Shown: piece after piece, positions 19,229-28,022 of the stretch | Layout of the letters: every line of letters starts with the position of its first letter | How positions within the stretch are numbered: the stretch's first letter is position 1 | Assembly (NCBI RefSeq): GCF_028401385.1 | Contig: NZ_JAQOMR010000001.1 | Location: forward strand, 994,501-1,058,500 | Origin: Marinicella algicola | Lineage (GTDB): Bacteria > Pseudomonadota > Gammaproteobacteria > Xanthomonadales > Marinicellaceae | Length of the DNA stretch: 64,000 nt | Direction of reading: 5' to 3' | Program-made: the position numbers and the translations under genes | The notes under the pieces: generated by a model | Told to the model about the DNA's origin: nothing | What the model saw: the letters and a program-made list of their open reading frames with translations, nothing else | Database searches by the model: none

Positions 19229-21037
19229 TCAGGCACCGGCCCGGGACAGGTTTTGTGCGATGGTTTCAGGGGTGATGGCGCCGGTGATCCGCGAATTGCC
19301 GACCTCCCGGCCGTCGCGATCGACCAGAAAAAGCGTTGGTGGGCCGACGACGGAAAACCGGTCCATCATGGCCCGCGCCTCGCTGTTCTGGCGGGTGACG
19401 TCGACCGTGATCATGGCAACGTCTTGAAGCCGCGCGGCAATCGCCGGCTCGGCCATGATCTTCTCATTAGACTTGCAGATCGTGCACCAATCCGCGGTGA
19501 ATGAGACCAGCACTGGCGTTTGCCTGGAACCGGCAAGTGCTTCATCAAACGCGACTAACGAGGTGACCTGCGTTTCTGCGACCTGATGCTGGGGAACAGG
19601 CGTGCCGGCCAGAAATGCCAGCGGTCGCAGCGGGTCGCCCTCGCCGGCAGCAGCACCGACAAGCATGACCGCGCCGGCAATGAACGCCACAAGGCCACCT
19701 GCCTTGGCTGCGCGTTTTCCCCAGCCGCTTCTGGCTGAAAGGCGATCGAAGGCGCCTGCAAAGACAGCGAGACCAATGGCCGTCGCGCCCCAAAGGGCAA
19801 GAGCGGCGGGCGGCGGCAAAAGTCGCGCAACGAGCATTACAGCAACGCCAAGAAACACGACGCCGAAGGCCTGACGGATCGCGACAAGCCAGGGGCCGGA
19901 TTTTGGCAGGATACGCGCCCCGAAAGTGCCGAAGGCAATCAACGGCAGTCCCATGCCGAGACCGAGGGCAAAGAGCGCTACAGCCCCCTTGGCGGCCTCG
20001 CCCGTGTTGATGGCATAAAGCATCGCCGCCGCCAGAGGCGGGGTGACGCAGGGGCCGACGATGAGCGCGGAGCCGAAGCCCAAGACGGCAGCACCCGCAA
20101 CCGAACCGCCGCGCCCGCGACCGGCAAGGCGGGAGGCAAGCGCCGAAGGCAATTGCAGCTCGAAGAGGCCGAACATGCCGAGCGCAAGGGTGACGAACAC
20201 GGCCGCCGAAAGACCAAGGACCCAGGGCGACTGCAGTGCGGCCTGAAGATTGGCGCCGGACAGGCCAGCGACCAGACCGACCAGTCCGTAAGCTGTGGCC
20301 ATTGCCAACACATAGGAAAGCGAAAGGAAGAATCCACGACCGGCGGAGAGTTTTGCGCCCGCACCCGCCAATGTAGCCGACAGGATCGGGATCAGCGGAA
20401 AGACGCACGGGGTCAACGCCAGCAGCAGGCCGAAGCCAAGAAAACCCGCTGTCATCCAAAACACATTGCCGTTGAGATAGGATTCCGCCGTGTCGGTCTC
20501 ACCCGGACCGGTTTCGGCAATGCCGGTGTCCAGCGCAGCGGGTCGAGCAGGTGAGGCCGTTTGCCAGGGGCTGGATGGGGCGGCGGCAGCACTCAGCCGG
20601 TTACCGCTCCCCGATATCGAAAGGCTCGCCAGATCGATCGTCTTTTCGGCCGGCGGATAGCAAATCCCTTGTTCGGCGCAGCCCTGATAGTGCACCGTCA
20701 GCATGTCGGTGCCAAGCTCTTGCGGGAGCGCGACCTCAACATGGTTGTGATAGACTTCTACGTGGCCGAAATTCGGATCGTCCTTTTCCACACCATCGGG
20801 CAAGGCCAGTGAAACCGGCACGCCGCCGTCGCTTGCCTTGAGGCTGTCGCGATAGAGATAGGTGCCCGGCGCAATCGTCCAGTCCAGAGTCACCACGCCG
20901 CTGCCATCGCGGCTGGCCTGAAGCCGGAAGACCTCATCGGCCGGCGGCGGCATCTGCGCGAAGGACGCGCTCGACAGGCCGACGAGCAGCAGGACGACCG
21001 TTGAAAAGGAAAACAGGAATCGGATCATTGCAGTCAT
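19229..21037 (-). CDS. dsbD: Thiol:disulfide interchange protein DsbD
   Basis: An intact 602-residue inner-membrane electron carrier that moves electrons from cytoplasmic thioredoxin to periplasmic partners. In order: signal peptide to about residue 28, the alpha domain with its cysteine pair in GCAEQGICYPP (near residue 120), eight or so membrane helices with cysteines in LTPCVFPLIP and VGPCVTPPLA, and a C-terminal thioredoxin-like gamma domain with TADWCTICKSNE. It is first in the dsbD-dsbA/G-ldt operon. A perfect inverted repeat lies 39 bases upstream, shared with the divergent two-component genes. Confidence 0.95.
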   Translation of the reverse strand: MTAMIRFLFSFSTVVLLLVGLSSASFAQMPPPADEVFRLQASRDGSGVVTLDWTIAPGTYLYRDSLKASDGGVPVSLALPDGVEKDDPNFGHVEVYHNHVEVALPQELGTDMLTVHYQGCAEQGICYPPAEKTIDLASLSISGSGNRLSAAAAPSSPWQTASPARPAALDTGIAETGPGETDTAESYLNGNVFWMTAGFLGFGLLLALTPCVFPLIPILSATLAGAGAKLSAGRGFFLSLSYVLAMATAYGLVGLVAGLSGANLQAALQSPWVLGLSAAVFVTLALGMFGLFELQLPSALASRLAGRGRGGSVAGAAVLGFGSALIVGPCVTPPLAAAMLYAINTGEAAKGAVALFALGLGMGLPLIAFGTFGARILPKSGPWLVAIRQAFGVVFLGVAVMLVARLLPPPAALALWGATAIGLAVFAGAFDRLSARSGWGKRAAKAGGLVAFIAGAVMLVGAAAGEGDPLRPLAFLAGTPVPQHQVAETQVTSLVAFDEALAGSRQTPVLVSFTADWCTICKSNEKIMAEPAIAARLQDVAMITVDVTRQNSEARAMMDRFSVVGPPTLFLVDRDGREVGNSRITGAITPETIAQNLSRAGA

Positions 21038-21075
21038 TGGCCATTGTTGATTATGCAGGCGAGACCGCAGATCGT

Positions 21076-21108
21076 CCAGCCAGCTTAAGTCAGCCTTAAG
21101 CTGGCTGG
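21076..21108. promoter_or_regulatory. Perfect 14-bp inverted repeat; probable response-regulator site
   Basis: Arms CCAGCCAGCTTAAG and CTTAAGCTGGCTGG are exact complements around a 5-base spacer. Inside, CTTAAG-N5-CTTAAG gives two direct half-sites 11 bases apart, the spacing OmpR-family regulators commonly use. It lies midway between the divergent dsbD (39 bases) and response regulator (36 bases) starts. Confidence 0.7.
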
Positions 21109-21143
21109 AAAAGAACAGGCGCGTTCAAACGGAAAGACAGTCC

Positions 21144-21807
21144 ATGCGCATACTCGTGATTGAGGATGATCCGGTTCTGGCCGATGGCCTTGCCGTCGGC
21201 CTCAGGCTCAACGGATACACCGTCGACGCCGTGGAGACATGCGCCGACGCCATTGCGGCCATTGCAGCCGGTGCTTACGATGCGATCATCCTCGACCTGA
21301 TGCTGCCGGACGGCTCCGGGCTCGATCTGCTGGCAGATGTAAGACAGGCCGGAAACCGGACGCCGGTGCTGATGTTGACCGCACTCGACGAAACCCAGGA
21401 CCGGATTCTGCGGGCTCGATGTCGGCGCCGATGACTATATCGGCAAGCCTTTCGACCTGGACGAACTGGCGGCGCGTCTTCGCGCGGTTACGCGCAGGGG
21501 CCATGGACAGGCCGGGCCGGTTCTGAGCGCCAACGGCATCGCGCTCGATCCATCGAAAATGCTGGCCACCGTCGACGGCCGGGAGATCGTGCTTTCGCGC
21601 CGCGAATTCGCGATCCTGATGGCGCTGATGGAGCGCCCGGGCGTTATCCGGTCCCGGCAGCAACTGGAAGACCGGCTCTATGGCTGGCAGGAAGAAGTCG
21701 AGAGCAATGCCATTGAAGTCCACATCCACAACCTGCGCGCCAAGATCGGCAAAACCAGCATCGACACGGTGCGCGGGCTTGGCTACCGTATGAGGCCAGA
21801 CCGATGA
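21144..21807 (+). CDS. OmpR/PhoB-family response regulator (apparent frameshift)
   Basis: About 220 residues. The receiver domain starts MRILVIEDDPVLADGL, with the phospho-acceptor aspartate in AIILDLMLPDGSG (near 51) and the conserved lysine in YIGKPFDLDEL. The winged-helix DNA-binding domain ends EVHIHNLRAKIGKTSIDTV and RGLGYRMRPDR. The two domains are in different frames meeting near 21410, where one extra C splits DRIL from GLDVGADDY. Its stop overlaps the kinase start, so the two are co-translated. The inverted repeat just upstream suggests autoregulation and control of dsbD. Confidence 0.92.
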
Positions 21808-23110
21808 ACTCCTGCGTCGCCGTCTTTTCATTCTGCTTGTTGTCGCGTCCGGCATCATATGGTTTGCCGCAGTGGTCTGGATTTCGAGCTGGAGCCGTTT
21901 CGAGGTTCAGCATGTTCTCGATACCCGACTTCAGGAGGCCGCCCGCATGGTTCACTCGCTGGTCTCCAGCAGCAATATTGATGCAGCGCGTGAGAACGGA
22001 GCATTCGCCCCGGTTGATTACGAGAAACAGTTGTCATGCCAGATCTGGTCGCTCGACGGAGATCTTGTGGCCCGCTCCAGCGGGGCACCGGATGAGAGCA
22101 TCGCGCTCAATGAGGAGGGTTTCGGCGATCGCGAGGTGAATGGCGAGGCGTGGCGGGTCTATACCATCATCGACCCCGAGAAAGGCGTGCGGGTGGTCGT
22201 CGGCGACCGCGTCGGCCTTCGCGACCGTCTCGTCCGCGACCTTGTCGCCGGGCTTTTGGTCCCGGCAGCGCTGGTGCTTCCGGTGTTCGGCTTTCTCATC
22301 TGGTTCAGCCTCGGGCGCGGTCTTCGTCCGCTGAACCGTATCGCCAGCGACATCACTGCCCGCGAGGCTGAGGATATGCGCGCGATTGACGCCAAAGATA
22401 CCCCGTCTGAGGTCCGGCCTCTGGTGGACGCGCTGAATGGCCTGTTCGGCAAGGTGGATAGAGCGCGAAGGCACGAACGCGAATTGACGGCCTTTGCTGC
22501 CCATGAACTGAAAACGCCGCTTGCGGGCTTGCGCATGCAGGCGCAGGTCGCGCGCGCTGCAAAAGACGACAAGATGCGCGACCAAGCCCTCAGACAGATC
22601 CTTGTTTCAGTCGACCGCACAGACCGTCTGGTCCGCCAGTTGCTGACACTGGCGAGACTCGAAGCCGGGTCAGAGCAGATCGGCCGGGAGCCGACGGTTA
22701 TCGGTGCGGTGTTGCGCGATGTGATCGCGGGGCTGCCCGAAGGCGGCAAAATGATCATCGATCCGGCTCTGGACCAGTTCAGCGCCGAGACAAATGCCGA
22801 AACACTGCATCTGATTTTGCGAAACCTGCAGGAAAATGCGGTTCAGCACGCGGGCGCGAATGGCGAGGTGCGCTGGCGCATGACACCTGAGGGAGATGGA
22901 CTAACCGTTGAAGATAACGGTCCGGGCGTGCGGGAGGAGGATATCGACCTCCTGACCCGCCGATTTTATCGCGGCCGCGACAACAAGGCATCCGGCACGG
23001 GGCTTGGGCTGACAATTGCCTCCATGGCAGCGAAACGGCTCGGCGCGTCCCTCACATTCGAGAACCTGCCGGACGGTCAAGGCTTTCGCGTATCGGTTGG
23101 ACCGCTCTGA
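21804..23110 (+). CDS. Sensor histidine kinase, QseC/PmrB-like (apparent frameshift at start)
   Basis: An inner-membrane kinase of about 435 residues. A first membrane helix (RRRLFILLVVASGIIWFAAV) is encoded in the main frame from about 21810 but has no start codon in that frame. ATG at 21804, overlapping the regulator stop, would connect if one A is missing (ATGAAACTC). The periplasmic loop, a second helix near residue 150, the H box TAFAAHELKTPLAGLR, the N box LILRNLQENAVQHA and G boxes EDNGPGVRE and SGTGLGLTIA follow. It is the cognate partner of the preceding regulator; the signal is unknown, but the neighbours suggest envelope thiol or cell-wall stress. Confidence 0.88.
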
Positions 23111-23191
23111 TTTGCTCCTCATTCCCGAATACAGAAATGGCGCGACCTCCTCAGCCGCGCCACATTCGAACAGTTTACCTATATCTTAAAA

Positions 23192-24309
23192 TCAGCGCTC
23201 GGAAAGCGGGGCAGAGAAGGTCTTTCCTTCAACATCGGTCAGCGTCAACACCATATCACTGTTGATGTCGGCGCCTGCGGGAACCGCAAAATTCAATGAA
23301 GCCTGACTGCCGAGTTGGCAGCGAACACTGTAAGCCAGCGCCTTGCAGGTCGAATAAGGCGCAAAGCGATTATCCGAGATATTGAGAATGTCCTTGTTCG
23401 TAAGCGCATCGACGCCGTAATCGAAGACTGGCTGATCGGTATCGTTCTTGTCGGCAAGGGTGGCACGGACAATGTAAGCCCCTGCGTATCCGGCCCGCGA
23501 TCCATATAAACATGCACCGAAGCCGTATCCTTGGTCAGCACGCCCTCGCTCATCGTAACGCGCGGATGCAGGTTGTCGAAGCGCTTGCCGAGCGGGCTGT
23601 AAATGGCATCGAAGAAGAAGCCATAGAAAAACACCGTGAAGACGAAGGACAGAACCCCCAGAAGTGCGGAGATCGTCACAAAGCGGCTGGGCGTTATCGG
23701 AAGCGGGCCGCTTGTAAACCAGGCAAGCCAGGGCTTTTTCGCAATACGGCCCGATTTTACAAAGAGATTGTCGATCGAGTACGGCCCGCTACCAGTCACC
23801 AGCGTCACCGAGGTCATGGCAAAGCTGCAGGCCGCCATCGTCCACTCGTCAAGGCATGTCGTGCCCATCCAGCCGAATATGATCATCAGCACCACGGAAA
23901 GCCCCATGCCGATCAGCGACACGAAACGCGTGGCAAAGCCCAGCAGAAGCCCGACGCCGACGACAAGTTCCACAAGGCTGAAGCCGATAACGGAAATATG
24001 CAAAAGCAGCCCGTGATCGAGCATCCAGTGAACCACGTTTTCGAAGCCAAAAGGCACGCCGGGTGCTGCATGGACCAGCTTGTTAGCCAGATATCCGGGC
24101 GATTCCGGATCGATTTTCTGCGTTGCGTAAATGAAACGGCGCGAAAAACCGCCCCAGTAAACCCATCCGATGACAAGCCGGTTGGCGAGAATCGCAGCCC
24201 CGATCAGCTGCCAGACCGAGGGGCCGATTGACTGCCCGTCGCCTGTTGTTTTTATAGTCTGCACAGCGGTGCTCCTTTCAGCATTGGAGTTTTTGGCCGC
24301 TTTCGGCAT
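23192..24309 (-). CDS. DoxD/DoxA-type thiosulfate:quinone oxidoreductase protein (apparent frameshift)
   Basis: A membrane protein of about 372 residues. The N-terminal part matches the DoxD/DoxX family: FIYATQKIDPESPGYLANK, then several hydrophobic helices including LHISVIGFSLVELVVGVGLL. After a helix near residue 230 a periplasmic beta domain resembling DoxA follows (PRVTMSEGVLTKDTASVHVY, ending DVEGKTFSAPLSER). The last 95 residues are in another frame; the break is near 23478 (DTQG then AYIVRATLADKND). In Acidianus, DoxD and DoxA are separate subunits that oxidise thiosulfate to tetrathionate with quinone; here they appear fused. Whether this protein uses thiosulfate is inference. Confidence 0.7.
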
Positions 24310-24533
24310 GTTTCGCGGCCGTTTTGTTTTCCGACGCCATCTTTGACCATAGCCAAGTACGGGAGCACTTGATCTGCATCATGAAATCATGGCTAAATTA
24401 TTGGTTTTATTATTTTATTTACGGATATTACTCAGAAATACGCGCACGGAAAATGCCGCATAAACCTGCCAGATGACAGCTCTATACGGTTCAAACAAGC
24501 CCCTGATTTTCGCGCTGGATTATCTCTCAGGCT

Positions 24534-25094
24534 TCACTTCGATGATGACAAAAACACTACCTTTCCGCCGGCAGACAACCGCTGGTGCAGGTCTTCGGCG
24601 TCTTTTGGATTTTTCATTCTGATCATGGCGCCGAGCGTCGGCTGCAGGTCACCGACCGCCCAGTTTTCAGCGCGCGCAGCCCCGTCCGCCGCACCTTTGA
24701 AATCAAGCGGTTCGATGCGATAACGCATTGCACGCCCTTCGCCTGTCACCAGATAGAGGGAACCTGCGGCCATATCGACAACGACCGTTCCGGTGTCTTC
24801 CGTGGTTTCAAACGCCACGGACCGGCGGCGATCATCTGTTTTTATGGAAGCAGGGACAATCGAGGGAACATAAAACCCGGTTTCCGGCGCACGTCTGGTA
24901 TCGCTGTTGGAAAGCGTTGCCGGGGCGTATTGTTCTTCCAATACTGCGCAGCTCGCGAGAGCGGCTGTGGTCAAGAAGGTCAGAGCCACGCAAAACAGCC
25001 GGCAAAACGCCACCCCGCCGGGCCATTTTGCAAAACGACAGCTTGGCGAACCTGCTGTTATGGTATGTCCGGACATAATCGCGAACCCGATCAC
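24534..25094 (-). CDS. L,D-transpeptidase-like lipoprotein lacking catalytic motif
   Basis: An intact frame of up to 186 residues. The signal region CVALTFLTTAALASC has a lipobox; a GTG at 25013 would give a more normal signal length than the ATG at 25094. The core TGTVVVDMAAGSLYLVTGEG and AMRYRIEPL resembles the start of the YkuD domain of the enzyme at 17.9-18.6 kb, and the end IRMKNPKDAEDLHQRLSAGG resembles the stretch just after its cysteine. The middle, including the HGTxxP segment, is absent and the cysteine position reads LGAMIRM. It is therefore probably a non-catalytic relative. A TTAAG-type motif upstream links it to the two-component system. Confidence 0.6.
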   Translation of the reverse strand: MIGFAIMSGHTITAGSPSCRFAKWPGGVAFCRLFCVALTFLTTAALASCAVLEEQYAPATLSNSDTRRAPETGFYVPSIVPASIKTDDRRRSVAFETTEDTGTVVVDMAAGSLYLVTGEGRAMRYRIEPLDFKGAADGAARAENWAVGDLQPTLGAMIRMKNPKDAEDLHQRLSAGGKVVFLSSSK

Positions 25095-25139
25095 GAGAGC
25101 ACCTGCTTCAATGCGTTTGACGTGTGCTCGTCCCGGAAC

Positions 25140-25156
25140 CTTAAGGCAGGCTTAAA
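25140..25156. promoter_or_regulatory. Second TTAAG-type half-site pair upstream of lipoprotein gene
   Basis: CTTAAG-N5-CTTAAA matches the CTTAAG-N5-CTTAAG core of the repeat at 21076-21108 with one mismatch and identical spacing. It lies 46 bases upstream of the earliest start of the transpeptidase-like lipoprotein. Confidence 0.5.
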
Positions 25157-25526
25157 CGTCGTCCGTTGAACCGACGATCGTCAGGACATATCGCTTTGGG
25201 CTGATACCGGGTTCGTGGACATTGAGATAAGATCCTGACCGAGAAACTGGAGAATGGATGTCATGAAACACCAAGGCTGGATTTGAGTGACGTGGTCCAT
25301 TTTGATGCACAGCGTCGGTCTTGAAAGGGTTCGAACCGGAGATATCACCCATCGAATACGTAAGTAGCTGTTTTCCATACATTTAATGAATAGACTGACA
25401 TCAGCCACGACATTTAGGGACCGAGAGACCTAGTGGCCGCCGCACTCGAAGAAGAAATTTTCTTATGTTTGATGGCACCAAGAATTGCTGGCCGCCTTCT
25501 GGCAAAATGCTGATAAGCGGCGGCCG
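25157..25526. other. Gene-free stretch before IS5
   Basis: About 370 bases with a lower G+C content than its surroundings and no recognisable coding frame, RNA gene or repeat. Probably intergenic sequence or decayed DNA at the border of the second IS cluster. Confidence 0.4.
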
Positions 25527-25529
25527 TTA

Positions 25530-26458
25530 GAGCCCGATTTAAAAGTTGTTGAGTGATATCAGAAGGATGTGATTCAACCACCTCTGCCAAGAACGTGGAG
25601 GATCGCATGCCCTGGAATGATATCACCCGCCTGCAGCATAACCGGGATCGCCTTCGCTATCCAACCGATTTGACGGACCGTGAGTGGGCTGTAATTGCTC
25701 CACTGATACCGCTGGCCAAGCCCGGCGGGCGGCCACGGAAAACGAATATGAGGGAAGTGGTGAACGCGATCCTTTATATTGCGGGCAGCGGCAGTCAATG
25801 GCGGGCTCTGCCGAAGGACTTCCTCCGGTCTCCACGGTGCGAGGCTATTTCTATGGCTGGCGCGACATCGGCCTTTGGCAGACCATCAATCATCTGCTCG
25901 TCTGCGCTACGCGCGAACTGGAGGGGCGCGAGGCCTCGCCCACAGCCGGTGTCATCGACAGCCAGAGTGTCAAGACCACCGAAAGCGGCGGGGTTTCGGG
26001 CTACGACGCCGGCAAGAAGATCAAGGGCCGCAAGCGCCACATCATCACCGATACGATCGGGCTGATGCTGTTCGTGCTTGTCCATGCTGCCGATATCCAG
26101 GACCGCGACGGTGCGCCCGATGTCCTGAAAGCCATCCGCTACCGTTTCCCTGGTTGCGCCATGTCTTCGCAGATGGCGGCTATGCCGGGCAGAAGTTGCG
26201 AAAAGCGCTGCGCGGATGCGGCCAATGGAACCTTGAAATCATCAAGCGCTCCGACATAGCGAAAGGCTTTGAGGTTCTGCCCCGCCGATGGGTGGTGGAG
26301 CGCACCTTCGGCTGGTTCGGACGATGCCGTCGGTTGGCCAAAGATTGGGAAAAGTCCATCGCAAGCGCCACAGCATGGGTCAACATCGCCAGCATCAGGG
26401 TGATGACCAGACGCCTCGCACGATATTGTTTCCCATCATGAACTTTTGAATCCGGCTC
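25530..26458 (+). mobile_element. IS5-family insertion sequence
   Basis: Ends are near-perfect inverted repeats: GAGCCCGATTTAAAAGTT at the left, and GAGCCGGATTCAAAAGTT when the right end is read inward. TTA flanks both sides (25527-25529 and 26459-26461), consistent with a 3-bp target duplication. The element is 929 bp and carries one transposase gene. Confidence 0.85.
25607..26441 (+). CDS. IS5-family transposase (apparent frameshifts)
   Basis: About 275 residues, starting MPWNDITRLQHNRDRLRYP after a GGAGG ribosome site. DUF4096-type N-terminus (LTDREWAVIAPLIP), then the DDE core: GVIDSQSVKTTESGG, a second aspartate in HVFADGGYAG and the terminal glutamate in RRWVVERTFGWFGR. The three parts are in different frames, breaking near 25825 and near 26155. 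The IS ends are intact, so these may be base-call errors like those in the core genes, or two-frame expression as in some IS5 relatives. Confidence 0.82.
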
Positions 26459-27134
26459 TTAGGTCCGCTTCATCGGTGATGTCAGGTTAACTTGAGCAGA
26501 AAAGTTTGCGGCTATTTCACTGTTATGCGCAAATGTGCCGTCAGCTACAAACGCCATCGTTACCCGGCTTCGGTGATCGCACATGCGGTCTGGCTGTATT
26601 TCCGGTTTCCGTTGAGCCTGCGCTTGGTCGAAGAATTTCTGTTGGAGCGCGGCATTATGGTTTCCTATGAGACGATCTGGTGTTGGGCGAAGAAGTTCGG
26701 GCCAGATTATGCCGGCCGCTTGCGCCGCAAAGCGCCGAGCCTGAGCGATGTCTGGCATCTCGACGAGGTCGTGGTGACGATCGGCGGCCGCAAACATTGG
26801 CTCTGGCACTGCGTCGATCAGGACGGTTACGTTCTGGACGAGAATCATCCAGGTGCGCCGCAACACCAAGGCAGCCAAACGCCTACTGATCCGACTGATG
26901 AGGATGCAGGGATGCCTGCCGAAGCGCATCGTCACCGACAAGCTTGCCTCCTATGGCGCCGCACCGCGACAGCTAATGTCCACGGTCGAACATCGATCAC
27001 ACAAGGGATTGAACAACCGAGCCGAAAACTCCCATCTGCCGCTTCGGAAACGGGCGCGGGTTATGCAGCGGTTCCGCTCACCAGGCGCGCTACAGCACTT
27101 CGCAAGCATACTTTCAGCGGTTCAAAATCTCTTT
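26459..27134 (+). pseudogene. IS6-family transposase, C-terminally truncated
   Basis: From ATG at 26525 the frame reads MRKCAVSYKRHRYPASVIA, then FRFPLSLRLVEEFLLERGI, the first aspartate in WHLDEVVVTIGG, the second in RIVTDKLASYGA and the glutamate in NNRAENSHLPLRK. One frame change occurs near 26845. The family's C-terminal 25-30 residues after SAVQNLF are missing because the IS21 left end begins at 27135. No continuation of the gene is found beyond the IS21 right end at 29736, so DNA was lost as well as interrupted. I could not see the left inverted repeat clearly. Confidence 0.8.
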
Positions 27135-27263
27135 TGTCAACGGCGGTGTAAAAACCGGCCACGGGGCGGAGCAAAAGTCGGCCACCTCGGGCGCAGGTAT
27201 GAGGCCCGCGGGAGGGCGTAGCCCGAGCGGGGCCTCATACCTGCGTAGCGATTTTGAAGGGTT

Positions 27264-28022
27264 TCAGCTGGCCTTTCGGGCACGGCTTTGGGCGAGACGA
27301 TAGCTGTCGCCATTCATTTCGAGAATGTTGACATGGTGCGTGACGCGGTCGAGCAGAGCGCCGGTCAGTCGCTCCGAACCCAGAGTTTCCGTCCATTCGT
27401 CAAAGGGCAAATTGCTGGTGATCAGGGTGGCGCCCCGCTCATAACGTTGCGAGATCAACTCGAACGGCAGTTCCGCGCCAGTCTTGGAGAGCGGCACGAA
27501 GCCGAGTTCGTCGATGATCAGCAGCTTGTACCCTGCCATCTGCTTTTGGAAACGCAAGAGACGCCGCTCGTCACGGGCTTCCATCATCTCACTGACCATG
27601 GCTGCGGCTGTGGTGAAGCCAACAGACAGGCCCTTCTGGCAGGCTGAAAGGCCGAGGGCGAGCGCTATGTGCGTCTTCCCGGTTCCGCTGGGGCCGAGAG
27701 CGATGACGTTCTCGCGACGCTCGATCCATTCGCAGCGGGCCAGCTCCAGCACCTGCATCTTGTTGAGCTTCGGGATGGCGGCAAAGTCGAAACTGTCGAG
27801 GCTTTTGACGACCGGGAATTTGGCTGCCTTGATACGCCGCTCGACCTTGCGACGATCCCGTTCGACCATTTCCCGCTCGGCAAGCCGGCTGAGGTACCCG
27901 ATGTGGTCGACGCCCTCGGTGGCGCAAAGCCGGGCCAGTTTCTGATACTCCCGCTGGAAGGTCGGCAGCTTCAGGCTCTTGAGGTCGTGGGCAAGCAGGA
28001 TCTCGGGTGCTTCGGTGCTCAT
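27264..28022 (-). CDS. istB: IS21 helper ATPase IstB
   Basis: A 252-residue AAA+ ATPase, intact. Walker A is ALGPSGTGKTHIALAL and Walker B is KLLIIDELGFVPLSKTG; ITSNLPFDEWTE near the end is typical of the family. ATG at 28022 overlaps the istA stop (ATGA), the normal IS21 arrangement. IstB, related to DnaC, remodels target DNA and activates IstA. Confidence 0.95.
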   Translation of the reverse strand: MSTEAPEILLAHDLKSLKLPTFQREYQKLARLCATEGVDHIGYLSRLAEREMVERDRRKVERRIKAAKFPVVKSLDSFDFAAIPKLNKMQVLELARCEWIERRENVIALGPSGTGKTHIALALGLSACQKGLSVGFTTAAAMVSEMMEARDERRLLRFQKQMAGYKLLIIDELGFVPLSKTGAELPFELISQRYERGATLITSNLPFDEWTETLGSERLTGALLDRVTHHVNILEMNGDSYRLAQSRARKAS

